NCBI GenBank assembly: GCA_026745465.1
Contig: JACYXH010000109.1
Span: 1,205,001 to 1,269,000, forward strand
DNA length: 64,000 nucleotides
Direction of reading: 5' to 3'
Origin: Lota lota
Lineage: Eukaryota; Chordata; Actinopteri; Gadiformes; Lotidae
Shown piece after piece: positions 1-11,169 of the stretch (its first letter is position 1; every line of letters starts with the position of its first letter). Made by a program: the position numbers and the translations under genes. A model generated the notes under the pieces. It was given only the letters and a program-made list of their open reading frames with translations, was not told where the DNA came from and did no database searches.

Positions 1-13
1 AGACCATATGGGA
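1..13 (-). tRNA. tRNA-Glu(TTC), 5' fragment at window edge
   Basis: Only the TCCCATA acceptor strand and first D-arm bases are inside the window; the rest of this array copy lies to the left. Confidence 0.75.
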
Positions 14-400
14 TTTCCTTGTGAAACGTTAGCTAAGACTCTGTCTGGACGATTGATGGTGTATTTTACTTTGCATTGACATGTTGAAGAAGAAATTGGT
101 ACAACTTGGCCTTTTTACATTTTTGAACAGCTCCCCAAACATAAGCAGGGGGCACTCACTAGGTGGGAGTGGGTAATGGGTTACTTTGAGAGAATAACTG
201 AATTGCTGTATTTTGGCCTTTAAAAACGATTTAAGTGGGCCAGGGAACAAACATATGGTTTTCTGATTCCTAAGCAGAAAAGTTATCAAGTTCCCAAATA
301 GCCGTACACTAGCAGAATTAGATACCCCTCAAAAATAAAGCCAAAAGGACGATTGCTTTAAATTCTTGTTTGTCACTTATTTCTTTCAACGCTTAAAGAG

Positions 401-472
401 TGCCATGACCCGGATTCGAACAGGGGTTGTTGCGACCACAACACAGAGTACTAACCACTATACGATCACGGC
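401..472 (-). tRNA. tRNA-His(GTG) copy 1
   Basis: Anticodon GTG is kept. There are mismatches U52:C62 in the T stem and C27:A43 in the anticodon stem. Confidence 0.82.
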
Positions 473-480
473 AAGTGATG

Positions 481-552
481 TTCCCATACCGGGAGTTGAA
501 CCCGGGCCACCTGGGTGAAAACCAGGAATCCTGACCGCTAGACCATTTGAGA
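481..552 (-). tRNA. tRNA-Glu(TTC) copy 1
   Basis: The acceptor strand TCTCAAA pairs with TATGGGA through a U3-G70 wobble and an A6:A67 mismatch. This is the 'B' acceptor form referred to in later copies. Confidence 0.85.
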
Positions 553-933
553 TGCCCCTTGTAAAAATGAAGTTAATACTTTGTCTGGACGATTTATGCA
601 AGATTTCACTTTGAATTTACATGTTTAAAAAGAAATTGGCACAACTTGGCCTTTTTAAAGTTTGGAACAGATCCCTAAACATAAGCAGGAGGCAGGAGGT
701 GGTGGGTAATGGGCTACTTTGAGAGAATAACTGAATTGCTATCTTTTGGCCTTTAAAAACGATTTAAGTAGGCCAAGGAACAAACATATGGTTTTCTGAT
801 TCCCAAGCAGAAAAGTTATCAAGTTCCCAAATAGCCGTACACTAGCAGAATTAGATACCCTTCAAAACTAAAGCCAAAAGGACGATTGCTTCAAATTCTT
901 CGGTGGCACTTATTTCCTTCAAAGCCTAAAGAG

Positions 934-1005
934 TGCCATGACCCGTATATCAACCGGGGTTGCTACGACCACAACACAGAGTACTAACCACTATACGATC
1001 ACGGC
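934..1005 (-). pseudogene. tRNA-His copy 2, B box destroyed
   Basis: The T loop reads TTGATAT in place of TTCGAAT, so C56 and A58 are lost and G53:A61 is a mismatch; the internal Pol III B box should not work. Anticodon GTG is intact. Confidence 0.8.
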
Positions 1006-1013
1006 AAGTGATG

Positions 1014-1085
1014 TTCCCATACCGGGAGTTGAACCCGGGCCGCCTGGGTGAAAACCAGGAATCCTGACCGCTAGACCATATGGGA
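1014..1085 (-). tRNA. tRNA-Glu(TTC) copy 2
   Basis: The acceptor TCCCATA pairs fully with TATGGGA ('A' form). All stems pair, U33 is present and the discriminator is A. Confidence 0.95.
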
Positions 1086-1472
1086 TTTCCTTGTGAAAAG
1101 TTAGCTAAGACTCTGTCTGGACGATTGATGATGTATTTTACTTTGCATTGACATGTTAAAGAAGAAATTGGCACAACTTGGCCTTTTTACATTTTTTAAC
1201 AGCTCCCCAAACATAAGCAGGGGGCACTCACTAGGTGGTGGTGGGTAATGGGTTACTTTTAGAGAATAACTGAATTGCTGTATTTTGGCCTTTAAAAACG
1301 ATTTAAGTTGGCCAGGGAACAAACATATGGTTTTCTGATTCCTAAGCAGAAAAGTTTTCAAGTTCCCAAATAGCCGTACACTAGCAGAATTAGATACCCG
1401 TCAAAAATAAAGCCAAAAGGACGATTGCTTTAAATTCTTGGTTGTCACTTATTTCTTTCAACGCTTAAAGAG

Positions 1473-1544
1473 TGCCATGACCCGGATTCGAACCGGGGTT
1501 GTTGGGACCACAACACAGAGTACTAACCACTATACGATCACGGC
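1473..1544 (-). tRNA. tRNA-His(GTG) copy 3
   Basis: The anticodon stem carries two mismatches, C27:A43 and U30:C40; the rest is normal. Confidence 0.78.
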
Positions 1545-1552
1545 AAGTGATG

Positions 1553-1624
1553 TTCCCATACCGGGAGTTGAACCCGGGCCACCTGGGTGAAAACCAGGAA
1601 TCCTGACCGCTAGACCATTTGAGA
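1553..1624 (-). tRNA. tRNA-Glu(TTC) copy 3
   Basis: B acceptor form (A6:A67 mismatch); otherwise normal. Confidence 0.85.
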
Positions 1625-2005
1625 TGCCCCTTGTAAAAATGAAGTTAATACTTTGTCTGGACGATTTATGCAAGATTTCACTTTGAATTTACATGTTTAA
1701 AAAGAAATTGGCACAACTTGGCCTTTTTAAAGTTTGGAACAGATCCATAAACATAAGCAGGAGGCAGGAGGTGGTGGGTAATGGGCTACTTTGAGAGAAT
1801 AACTGAATTGCTATCTTTTGGCCTTTAAAAACGATTTAAGTAGGCCAAGGAACAAACATATGGTTTTCTGATTCCCAAGCAGAAAAGTTATCAAGTTCCC
1901 AAATAGCCGTACACTAGCAGAATTAGATACCCTTCAAAACTAAAGCCAAAAGGACGATTGCTTCAAATTCTTCGGTGGCACTTATTTCCTTCAAAGCCTA
2001 AAGAG

Positions 2006-2077
2006 TGCCATGACCCGTATATCAACCGGGGTTGCTACGACCACAACACAGAGTACTAACCACTATACGATCACGGC
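2006..2077 (-). pseudogene. tRNA-His copy 4, B box destroyed
   Basis: Carries the same TTGATAT T loop as copy 2. Confidence 0.8.
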
Positions 2078-2085
2078 AAGTGATG

Positions 2086-2157
2086 TTCCCATACCGGGAG
2101 TTGAACCCGGGCCGCCTGGGTGAAAACCAGGAATCCTGACCGCTAGACCATATGGGA
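2086..2157 (-). tRNA. tRNA-Glu(TTC) copy 4
   Basis: A acceptor form, all stems paired. Confidence 0.95.
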
Positions 2158-2544
2158 TTTCCTTGTGAAAAGTTAGCTAAGACTTTGTCTGGACGATTGA
2201 TGATGTATTTTACTTTGCATTGACATGTTGAAGAAGAAATTGGCACAACTTGGCCTTTTTACATTTTTGAACAGCTCCCCAAACATAAGCAGGGGGCACT
2301 CACTAGGTGGGAGTGGGTAATGGATTACTTTGGGAGAATAACTGAATTGCTGTATTTTGGCCTTTAAAAACGATTTAAGTGGGCCAGGGAACAAACATAT
2401 GGTTTTCTGATTCCTAAGCAGAAAAGTTATCAAGTTCCCAAATAGCCGTACACTAGCAGAATTAGATACCCTTCAAAACTAAAGCCAAAAGGATGATTGC
2501 TTCAAATTCTTGGGTGGCACTTATTTCTTTCAAAGCCTAAAGAG

Positions 2545-2616
2545 TGCCATGACCCGGATTCGAACCGGGGTTGCTGCGACCACAACACAGAGTACTAACC
2601 ACTATACGATCACGGC
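2545..2616 (-). tRNA. tRNA-His(GTG) copy 5
   Basis: Canonical copy. GCCGTGA pairs with TCATGGC through one G-U, the T loop is TTCGAAT and the anticodon loop is TTGTGGT. The base before G1 is T, so G-1 would be added after transcription. Confidence 0.95.
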
Positions 2617-2624
2617 AAGTGATG

Positions 2625-2696
2625 TTCCCATACCGGGAGTTGAACCCGGGCCGCCTGGGTGAAAACCAGGAATCCTGACCGCTAGACCATATGGGA
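2625..2696 (-). tRNA. tRNA-Glu(TTC) copy 5
   Basis: A acceptor form, canonical. With His copy 5 it forms one of about seven fully canonical cassettes. Confidence 0.95.
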
Positions 2697-3083
2697 TTTC
2701 CTTGTGAAAAGTTAGCTAAGGCTCTGTCTGGACGATTGATGATGTATTTTACTTTGCATTGACATGTTGAAGAAGAAATTGGCACAACTTGGCCTTTTTA
2801 CATTTTTGAACAGCTCCCCAAACATAAGCAGGGGGCACTCACTAGGTGGGAGTGGGTAATGGGTTACTTTGAGAGAATAACTGAATTGCTGTATTTTGGC
2901 CTTTAAAAACGATTTAAGTGGGCCAGGGAACAAACATATGGTTTTCTGATTCCTAAGCAGAAAAGTTATCAAGTTCCCAAATAGCCGTACACTAGCAGTA
3001 TTAGATACCCCTCAAAAATAAAGCCAAAAGGACGATTGCTTTAAATTCTTGGTTGTCACTTATTTCTTTCAACGCTTAAAGAG

Positions 3084-3155
3084 TGCCATGACCCGGATTC
3101 GAACCGGGGTTGCTGCGACCACAACACAGAGTACTAACCACTATACGATCACGGC
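3084..3155 (-). tRNA. tRNA-His(GTG) copy 6
   Basis: Canonical copy. Confidence 0.95.
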
Positions 3156-3163
3156 AAGTGATG

Positions 3164-3235
3164 TTCCCATACCGGGAGTTGAACCCGGGCCACCTGGGTG
3201 AAAACCAGGAATCCTGACCGCTAGACCATTTGAGA
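3164..3235 (-). tRNA. tRNA-Glu(TTC) copy 6
   Basis: B acceptor form. Confidence 0.85.
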
Positions 3236-3616
3236 TGCCCCTTGTAAAAATGAAGTTAATACTTTGTCTGGACGATTGAAGCAAGATTTCACTTTTAATT
3301 TACATGTTTAAAAAGAAATTGGCACAACTTGGCCTTTTAAAAAAAATTAACAGATCCCTAAACATAAGCAGGAGGCAGGAGGTGGTGGGTAATGGGCTAC
3401 TTTGAGAGAATAACTGAATTGCTATCTTTTGGCCTTTAAAAATGATTTAAGAAGGCCAGGGAACAAACTTATGGTTTTCTGATTCCCAAGCAGAAAAGTT
3501 ATCAAGTTCCCAAATGGCCGTACACTAGCAGAATTAGATACCCTTCAAAACTAAAGCCAAAAGGACGATTGCTTCAAATTCTTCGGTGGCACTTATTTCT
3601 TTCAAAGCCTAAAGAG

Positions 3617-3688
3617 TGCCATGACCCGTATTCCAACCGGGGTTGCTACGACCACAACACAGAGTACTAACCACTATACGATCACGGC
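3617..3688 (-). pseudogene. tRNA-His copy 7, B box destroyed
   Basis: The T loop reads TTGGAAT (C56 to G) with a G53:A61 mismatch. This is a second, distinct B-box lesion class. Confidence 0.78.
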
Positions 3689-3696
3689 AAGTGATG

Positions 3697-3768
3697 TTCC
3701 CATACCGGGAGTTGAACCCGGGCCGCCTGGGTGAAAACCAGGAATCCTAACCGCTAGACCATATCGGA
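3697..3768 (-). tRNA. tRNA-Glu(TTC) copy 7
   Basis: The acceptor TCCGATA gives a G4:G69 mismatch ('C' form). The D loop has the GGTTAGG variant rather than GGTCAGG. Confidence 0.83.
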
Positions 3769-4154
3769 TGTCCTTGTGAAATGTTAGCTAAGACTCTGTC
3801 TGGACGATTGATGATGTGTTTTACTTTGCATTGACATGTTGAAGAAGAAATTGGCACAACTTGGCCTTTTTACATTTTTTAACTGCTCCCCAAACATAAG
3901 CAGGGGGCACTCACTAGGTGGTGGTGGGTAATGAGTTACTTTGAGAGAATAACTGAATTGCTGTATTTTGGCCTTTAAAACGATTTAAGTGGAACAGGGA
4001 ACAAACATATGGTTTTCTGATTCCTAAACAGAAAAGTTATCAAGTTCCCAAATAGCCGTACACTAGCAGAATTAGATACCCCTCAAAAATAAAGCCAAAA
4101 GGACGATTGCTTTAAATTCTTGGTTGTCACTTATTTCTTTCAACGCTTAAAGAG

Positions 4155-4226
4155 TGCCATGACCCGGATTCGAACCGGGGTTGCTGCGACCACAACACAT
4201 AGTACTAACCACTATACGATCACGGC
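4155..4226 (-). tRNA. tRNA-His(GTG) copy 8
   Basis: A27:G43 mismatch at the top of the anticodon stem. Confidence 0.85.
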
Positions 4227-4234
4227 AAGTGATG

Positions 4235-4306
4235 TTCCCATACCGGGAGTTGAACCCGGGCCACCTGGGTGAAAACCAGGAATCCTGACCGCTAGACCAT
4301 TTGAGA
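4235..4306 (-). tRNA. tRNA-Glu(TTC) copy 8
   Basis: B acceptor form. Confidence 0.85.
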
Positions 4307-4687
4307 TGCCCCTTGAAAAAATGAAGTTAATACTTTGTCTGGACGATTGATGCAAGATTTCACTTTGAATTTACATGTTTAAAAAGAAATTGGCACAACT
4401 TGGCCTTTTTAAAGTTTGGAACAGATCCCTAAACATAAGCAGGAGGCAGGAGGTGGTGGGTAATGGGCTACTTTGAGAGAATAACTGAATTGCTATCTTT
4501 TGGCCTTTAAAAACGATTTAAGTAGGCCAAGGAACAAACATATGGTTTTCTGATTCCTAAGCAGAAAAGTTATCAAGTTCCCAAATAGCCGTACACTAGC
4601 AGAATTAGATACCCTTCAAAACTAATGCCAAAAGGACGATTGCTTCAAATTCTTGGGTGGCACTTATTTCTTTTAAAGCCTAAAGAG

Positions 4688-4748
4688 TGCCATGACCCGG
4701 ATTCGCTGCGACCACAACACAGAGTACTAACCACTATACGATCACGGC
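4688..4748 (-). pseudogene. tRNA-His copy 9, 11-bp T-arm deletion
   Basis: Only 61 nt remain. The deletion removes the variable loop end, the 5' T stem and part of the T loop, so both T arm and B box are lost. Confidence 0.9.
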
Positions 4749-4756
4749 AAGTGATA

Positions 4757-4828
4757 TTCCCATACCGGGAGTTGAACCCGGGCCGCCTGGGTGAAAACCA
4801 GGAATCCTAACCGCTAGACCATATGGGA
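4757..4828 (-). tRNA. tRNA-Glu(TTC) copy 9
   Basis: A acceptor form with the GGTTAGG D loop; all stems pair. Confidence 0.95.
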
Positions 4829-5215
4829 TGTCATTGTGTAAAGTTAGCTAAGACTCTGTCTGGACTATTGATGATATATTTTACTTTGCATTGACATGTT
4901 AAAGAAGAAATTGGCACAACTTGGCCTTTTTACATTTTTGAACAGCTCCCCAAACATAAGCAGGGGGCACTCACTAGGTGGTGGTGGGTAATGGGTTACT
5001 TTTAGAGAATAACTGAATTGCTGTATTTTGGCCTTTAAAAACGATTTAAGTTGGCCAGGGAACAAACATATGGTTTTCTGATTCCTAAGCAGAAAAGTTT
5101 TCAAGTTCCCAAATAGCCGTACACTAGCAGAATTAGATACCCGTCAAAAATAAAGCCAAAAGGACGATTGCTTTAAATTCTTGGTTGTCACTTATTTCTT
5201 TCAACGCTTAAAGAG

Positions 5216-5287
5216 TGCCATGACCCGGATTCGAACCGGGGTTGTTGCGACCACAACACAGAGTACTAACCACTATACGATCACGGC
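5216..5287 (-). tRNA. tRNA-His(GTG) copy 10
   Basis: C27:A43 mismatch only. Confidence 0.85.
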
Positions 5288-5295
5288 AAATGATG

Positions 5296-5367
5296 TTCCC
5301 ATACCGGGAGTTGAACCCGGGCCGCCTGTGTGAAAACCAGGAATCCTGACCGCTAGACCATATCGGA
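5296..5367 (-). tRNA. tRNA-Glu(TTC) copy 10
   Basis: C acceptor form, plus G31:A39 in the anticodon stem. Confidence 0.8.
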
Positions 5368-5753
5368 TACCCTTGTGAAAAGTTAGCTAAGACTCTGTCT
5401 GGACGATTGATGATGTGTTTTACTTTGCATTGACATGTTGAAGAAGAAATTGGCACAACTTGGCCTTTTTACATTTTTGAACAGCTCCCCAAACATAAGC
5501 AGGGGGCACTCACTAGGTGGTGGTGGGTAATGAGTTACTTTGAGAGAATAGCTGAATTGCTGTATTTTGGCCTTTAAAACGATTTAAGTGGGCCAGGGAA
5601 CAAACATATGGTTTTCTGATTCCTAAGCAGAAAAGTTATCAAGTTCCCAAATAGCCGTACACTAGCCGAATTAGATACCCCTCAAAAATAAAGCCAAAAG
5701 GACGATTGCTTTAAATTCTTGGATGTCACTTATTTCTTTCAACGCTTAAAGAG

Positions 5754-5825
5754 TGCCATGACCCGGATTCGAACCGGGGTTGCTGCGACCACAACACAGA
5801 GTACTAACCACTATACGATCACGGC
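5754..5825 (-). tRNA. tRNA-His(GTG) copy 11
   Basis: Canonical copy. Confidence 0.95.
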
Positions 5826-5833
5826 AAGTGATG

Positions 5834-5905
5834 TTCCCATACCTGGAGTTGAACCCGGGCCACCTGGGTGAAAACCAGGAATCCTGACCGCTAGACCATT
5901 TGAGA
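5834..5905 (-). tRNA. tRNA-Glu(TTC) copy 11
   Basis: B acceptor form, plus a G51:A63 T-stem mismatch. Confidence 0.8.
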
Positions 5906-6286
5906 TGCCCCTTGCAAAAATGAAGTTAATACTTTGTCTGGACGATTGATGCAAGATTTCACTTTGAATTTACATGTTTAAAAAGAAATTGGCACAACTT
6001 GGCCTTTTTAAAATTTGGAACAGATCCCTAAACATAAGCAGGAGGCAGGAGGTGGTGGGTAATGGGCTATTTTGAGAGAATAACTGAATTGCTATCTTTT
6101 GGCCTTTAAAAACAATTTAAGTAGGCCAGGGAACAAACATTTAGTTTTCTGATTCCTAAGCAGAAAAGTTATCAAGTTCCCAAATAGCCGTACACTAGCA
6201 GAATTAGATACCCTACAAAACTAAAGCCAAAAGGACGATTGCTTCAAATTCTTGGGTGGCACTTATTTCTTTCAAAGCCTAAAGAG

Positions 6287-6358
6287 TGCCATGACCCGGA
6301 TTCGAACCGGGGTTGCTGCGACCACAACACAGAGTACTAACCACTATACGATCACGGC
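6287..6358 (-). tRNA. tRNA-His(GTG) copy 12
   Basis: Canonical copy. Confidence 0.95.
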
Positions 6359-6366
6359 AAGTGATG

Positions 6367-6438
6367 TTCCCATACCGGGAGTTGAACCCGGGCCGCCTGG
6401 GTGAAAACCAGGAATCCTGACCGCTAGACCATATGGGA
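6367..6438 (-). tRNA. tRNA-Glu(TTC) copy 12
   Basis: A acceptor form; a canonical cassette with His copy 12. Confidence 0.95.
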
Positions 6439-6825
6439 TTTCCTTGTGAAAAGTTAGCTAAGACTCTGTCTGGACGATTGATGATGTATTTTACTTTGCA
6501 TTGACATGTTGAAGAAGAAATTGGCACAACTTGGCCTTTTTACATTTTTGAACAGCTCCCCAAACATAAGCAGGGGGCACTCACTAGGTGGGAGTGGGTA
6601 ATGGGTTACTTTGAGAGAATAACTGAATTGCTGTATTTTGGCCTTTAAAAACGATTTAAGTGGGCCAGGGAACAAACATATGGTTTTCTGATTCCTAAGC
6701 AGAAAAGTTATCAAGTTCCCAAATAGCCGTACACTAGCAGTATTAGATACCCCTCAAAAATAAAGCCAAAAGGACGATTGCTTTAAATTCTTGGTTGTCA
6801 CTTATTTCTTTCAACGCTTAAAGAG

Positions 6826-6897
6826 TGCCATGACCCGGATTCGAACCGGGGTTGCTGCGACCACAACACAGAGTACTAACCACTATACGATCACGGC
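6826..6897 (-). tRNA. tRNA-His(GTG) copy 13
   Basis: Canonical copy. Confidence 0.95.
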
Positions 6898-6905
6898 AAG
6901 TGATG

Positions 6906-6977
6906 TTCCCATACCGGGAGTTGAACCCGGGCCACCTGGGTGAAAACCAGGAATCCTGACCGCTAGACCATTTGAGA
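6906..6977 (-). tRNA. tRNA-Glu(TTC) copy 13
   Basis: B acceptor form. Confidence 0.85.
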
Positions 6978-7358
6978 TGCCCCTTGTAAAAATGAAGTTA
7001 ATACTTTGTCTGGACGATTGAAGCAAGATTTCACTTTTAATTTACATGTTTAAAAAGAAATTGGCACAACTTGGCCTTTTAAAAAAAATTAACAGATCCC
7101 TAAACATAAGCAGGAGGCAGGAGGTGGTGGGTAATGGGCTACTTTGAGAGAATAACTGAATTGCTATCTTTTGGCCTTTAAAAATGATTTAAGAAGGCCA
7201 GGGAACAAACTTATGGTTTTCTGATTCCCAAGCAGAAAAGTTATCAAGTTCCCAAATGGCCGTACACTAGCAGAATTAGATACCCTTCAAAACTAAAGCC
7301 AAAAGGACGATTGCTTCAAATTCTTCGGTGGCACTTATTTCTTTCAAAGCCTAAAGAG

Positions 7359-7430
7359 TGCCATGACCCGTATTCCAACCGGGGTTGCTACGACCACAAC
7401 ACAGAGTACTAACCACTATACGATCACGGC
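7359..7430 (-). pseudogene. tRNA-His copy 14, B box destroyed
   Basis: TTGGAAT T loop, as in copy 7. Confidence 0.78.
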
Positions 7431-7438
7431 AAGTGATG

Positions 7439-7510
7439 TTCCCATACCGGGAGTTGAACCCGGGCCACCTGGGTGAAAACCAGGAATCCTGACCGCTAGA
7501 CCATTTGAGA
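7439..7510 (-). tRNA. tRNA-Glu(TTC) copy 14
   Basis: B acceptor form. Confidence 0.85.
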
Positions 7511-7891
7511 TGCCCCTTGAAAAAATGAAGTTAATACTTTGTCTGGACGATTGATGCAAGATTTCACTTTGAATTTACATGTTTAAAAAGAAATTGGCAC
7601 AACTTGGCCTTTTTAAAGTTTGGAACAGATCCCTAAACATAAGCAGGAGGCAGGAGGTGGTGGGTAATGGGCTACTTTGAGAGAATAACTGAATTGCTAT
7701 CTTTTGGCCTTTAAAAACGATTTAAGTAGGCCAAGGAACAAACATATGGTTTTCTGATTCCTAAGCAGAAAAGTTATCAAGTTCCCAAATAGCCGTACAC
7801 TAGCAGAATTAGATACCCTTCAAAACTAATGCCAAAAGGACGATTGCTTCAAATTCTTGGGTGGCACTTATTTCTTTTAAAGCCTAAAGAG

Positions 7892-7952
7892 TGCCATGAC
7901 CCGGATTCGCTGCGACCACAACACAGAGTACTAACCACTATACGATCACGGC
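7892..7952 (-). pseudogene. tRNA-His copy 15, 11-bp T-arm deletion
   Basis: Same breakpoints as copy 9. Confidence 0.9.
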
Positions 7953-7960
7953 AAGTGATG

Positions 7961-8032
7961 TTCCCATACCGGTAGTTGAAGCCGGGCCGCCTGGGTGAAA
8001 ACCAGGAATCCTGACCGCTAGACCATATCGGA
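7961..8032 (-). tRNA. tRNA-Glu(TTC) copy 15
   Basis: C acceptor form; C53:A61 closes the T stem badly and alters the B box, so activity is doubtful. Confidence 0.7.
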
Positions 8033-8418
8033 TGTCCTTGTGAAAAGTTAGCTAAGACTCTGTCTGGACGATTGATGATGTGTTTTACTTTGCATTGACA
8101 TGTTGAAGAAGAAATTGGCACAACTTGGCCTTTTTACATTTTTGAACTGCTCCCCAAACATAAGCAGGGGCCACTCACTAGGTGGTGGTGGGTAATGAGT
8201 TACTTTGAGAGAATAACTGAATTGCTGTATTTTGGCCTTTAAAACGATTTAAGTGGAACAGGGAACAAACATATGGTTTTCTGATTCCTAAACAGAAAAG
8301 TTATCAAGTTCCCAAATAGCCGTACACTAGCAGAATTAGATACCCCTCAAAAATAAAGCCAAAAGGACGATTGCTTTAAATTCTTGGTTGTCACTTATTT
8401 CTTTCAACGCTTAAAGAG

Positions 8419-8490
8419 TGCCATGACCCGGATTCGAACCGGGGTTGCTGCGACCACAACACATAGTACTAACCACTATACGATCACGGC
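8419..8490 (-). tRNA. tRNA-His(GTG) copy 16
   Basis: A27:G43 mismatch, as in copy 8. Confidence 0.85.
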
Positions 8491-8498
8491 AAGTGATG

Positions 8499-8570
8499 TT
8501 CCCATACCGGGAGTTGAACCCGGGCCACCTGGGTGAAAACCAGGAATCCTGACCGCTAGACCATTTGAGA
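8499..8570 (-). tRNA. tRNA-Glu(TTC) copy 16
   Basis: B acceptor form. Confidence 0.85.
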
Positions 8571-8951
8571 TGCCCCTTGAAAAAATGAAGTTAATACTTT
8601 GTCTGGACGATTGATGCAAGATTTCACTTTGAATTTACATGTTTAAAAAGAAATTGGCACAACTTGGCCTTTTTAAAGTTTGGAACAGATCCCTAAACAT
8701 AAGCAGGAGGCAGGAGGTGGTGGGTAATGGGCTACTTTGAGAGAATAACTGAATTGCTATCTTTTGGCCTTTAAAAACGATTTAAGTAGGCCAAGGAACA
8801 AACATATGGTTTTCTGATTCCTAAGCAGAAAAGTTATCAAGTTCCCAAATAGCCGTACACTAGCAGAATTAGATACCCTTCAAAACTAATGCCAAAAGGA
8901 CGATTGCTTCAAATTCTTGGGTGGCACTTATTTCTTTTAAAGCCTAAAGAG

Positions 8952-9012
8952 TGCCATGACCCGGATTCGCTGCGACCACAACACAGAGTACTAACCACTA
9001 TACGATCACGGC
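8952..9012 (-). pseudogene. tRNA-His copy 17, 11-bp T-arm deletion
   Basis: Same breakpoints as copy 9. Confidence 0.9.
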
Positions 9013-9020
9013 AAGTGATG

Positions 9021-9092
9021 TTCCCATACCGGGAGTTGAACCCGGGCCGCCTGGGTGAAAACCAGGAATCCTAACCGCTAGACCATATGGGA
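9021..9092 (-). tRNA. tRNA-Glu(TTC) copy 17
   Basis: A acceptor form with the GGTTAGG D loop; all stems pair. Confidence 0.95.
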
Positions 9093-9479
9093 TGTCATTG
9101 TGTAAAGTTAGCTAAGACTCTGTCTGGACTATTGATGATATATTTTACTTTGCATTGACATGTTAAAGAAGAAATTGGCACAACTTGGCCTTTTTACATT
9201 TTTGAACAGCTCCCCAAACATAAGCAGGGGGCACTCACTAGGTGGTGGTGGGTAATGGGTTACTTTTAGAGAATAACTGAATTGCTGTATTTTGGCCTTT
9301 AAAAACGATTTAAGTTGGCCAGGGAACAAACATATGGTTTTCTGATTCCTAAGCAGAAAAGTTTTCAAGTTCCCAAATAGCCGTACACTAGCAGAATTAG
9401 ATACCCGTCAAAAATAAAGCCAAAAGGACGATTGCTTTAAATTCTTGGTTGTCACTTATTTCTTTCAACGCTTAAAGAG

Positions 9480-9551
9480 TGCCATGACCCGGATTCGAAC
9501 CGGGGTTGTTGCGACCACAACACAGAGTACTAACCACTATACGATCACGGC
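9480..9551 (-). tRNA. tRNA-His(GTG) copy 18
   Basis: C27:A43 mismatch only. Confidence 0.85.
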
Positions 9552-9559
9552 AAATGATG

Positions 9560-9631
9560 TTCCCATACCGGGAGTTGAAGCCGGGCCGCCTGGGTGAAAA
9601 CCAGGAATCCTGACCGCTAGACCATATGGGA
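9560..9631 (-). tRNA. tRNA-Glu(TTC) copy 18
   Basis: A acceptor form, but C53:C61 at the base of the T loop. Confidence 0.8.
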
Positions 9632-10018
9632 TTTCCTTGTGAAACGTTAGCTAAGACTCTGTCTGGACGATTGATGGTGTATTTTACTTTGCATTGACAT
9701 GTTGAAGAAGAAATTGGTACAACTTGGCCTTTTTACATTTTTGAACAGCTCCCCAAACATAAGCAGGGGGCACTCACTAGGTGGGAGTGGGTAATGGGTT
9801 ACTTTGAGAGAATAACTGAATGGCTGTATTTTGGCAATTAAAAACGATTTAAGTGGGCCAGGGAACAAACATACGTTTTTCTGATTCCTAAGCAGAAAAG
9901 TTATCAAGTTCCCAAATAGCCGTACACTAGCAGAATTAGATACCCCTCAATAATAAAGCCAAAAGGACGATTGCTTTAAATTCTTGTTTGTCACTTATTT
10001 CTTTCAACGCTTAAAGAG

Positions 10019-10090
10019 TGCCATGACACGGATTCGAACAGGGGTTGTTGCGACCACAACACAGAGTACTAACCACTATACGATCACGGC
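10019..10090 (-). tRNA. tRNA-His(GTG) copy 19, weakened
   Basis: Two T-stem mismatches (C50:U64, U52:C62) plus C27:A43. Confidence 0.7.
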
Positions 10091-10098
10091 AAGTGATG

Positions 10099-10170
10099 TT
10101 CCCATACCGGGAGTTGAACCCGGGCCACCTGGGTGAAAACCAGGAATCCTGACCGCTAGACCATTTGAGA
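10099..10170 (-). tRNA. tRNA-Glu(TTC) copy 19
   Basis: B acceptor form. Confidence 0.85.
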
Positions 10171-10551
10171 TGCCCCTTGTAAAAATGAAGTTAATACTTT
10201 GTCTGGACGATTTATGCAAGATTTCACTTTGAATTTACATGTTTAAAAAGAAATTGGCACAACTTGGCCTTTTTAAAGTTTGGAACAGATCCCTAAACAT
10301 AAGCAGGAGGCAGGAGGTGGTGGGTAATGGGCTACTTTGAGAGAATAACTGAATTGCTATCTTTTGGCCTTTAAAAACGATTTAAGTAGGCCAAGGAACA
10401 AACATATGGTTTTCTGATTCCTAAGCAGAAAAGTTATCAAGTTCCCAAATAGCCGTACACTAGCAGAATTAGATACCCTTCAAAACTAAAGCCAAAAGGA
10501 CGATTGCTTCAAATTCTTGGGTGGCACTTATTTCTTTCAAAGCCTAAAGAG

Positions 10552-10623
10552 TGCCATGACCCGGATTCGAACCAGGGTTGCTGCGACCACAACACAGAGT
10601 ACTAACCACTATACGATCACGGC
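10552..10623 (-). tRNA. tRNA-His(GTG) copy 20
   Basis: U51-G63 wobble in the T stem; otherwise canonical. Confidence 0.92.
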
Positions 10624-10631
10624 AAGTGATG

Positions 10632-10703
10632 TTCCCATACCGGGAGTTGAAGCCGGGCCGCCTGGGTGAAAACCAGGAATCCTGACCGCTAGACCATATC
10701 GGA
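10632..10703 (-). tRNA. tRNA-Glu(TTC) copy 20
   Basis: C acceptor form plus a C53:C61 mismatch. Confidence 0.75.
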
Positions 10704-11089
10704 TGTCCTTGTGAAAAGTTAGCTAAGACTCTGTCTGGACGATTGATGATGTGTTTTACTTTGCATTGACATGTTGAAGAAGAAATTGGCACAACTTGGC
10801 CTTTTTACATTTTTGAACAGCTCCCCAAACATAAGCAGGGGGCACTCACTAGGTGGTGGTGGGTAATGAGTTACTTTGAGAGAATAACTGAATTGCTGTA
10901 TTTTGGCCTTTAAAACGATTTAAGTGGGCCAGGGAACAAACATATGGTTTTCTGATTCCTAAGCAGAAAAGTTATCAAGTTCCCAAATAGCCGTGCACTA
11001 GCAGAATTAGATACCCCTCAAAAATGAAGCCAAAAGGACGATTGCTTTAAATTCTTGGTTGTCACTTATTTCTTTCAACGCTTAAAGAG

Positions 11090-11161
11090 TGCCATGACCC
11101 GGATTCGAACCGGGGTTGCTGCGACCACAACACAGAGTACTAACCACTATACGATCACGGC
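11090..11161 (-). tRNA. tRNA-His(GTG) copy 21
   Basis: Canonical copy. Confidence 0.95.
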
Positions 11162-11169
11162 AAGTGATG

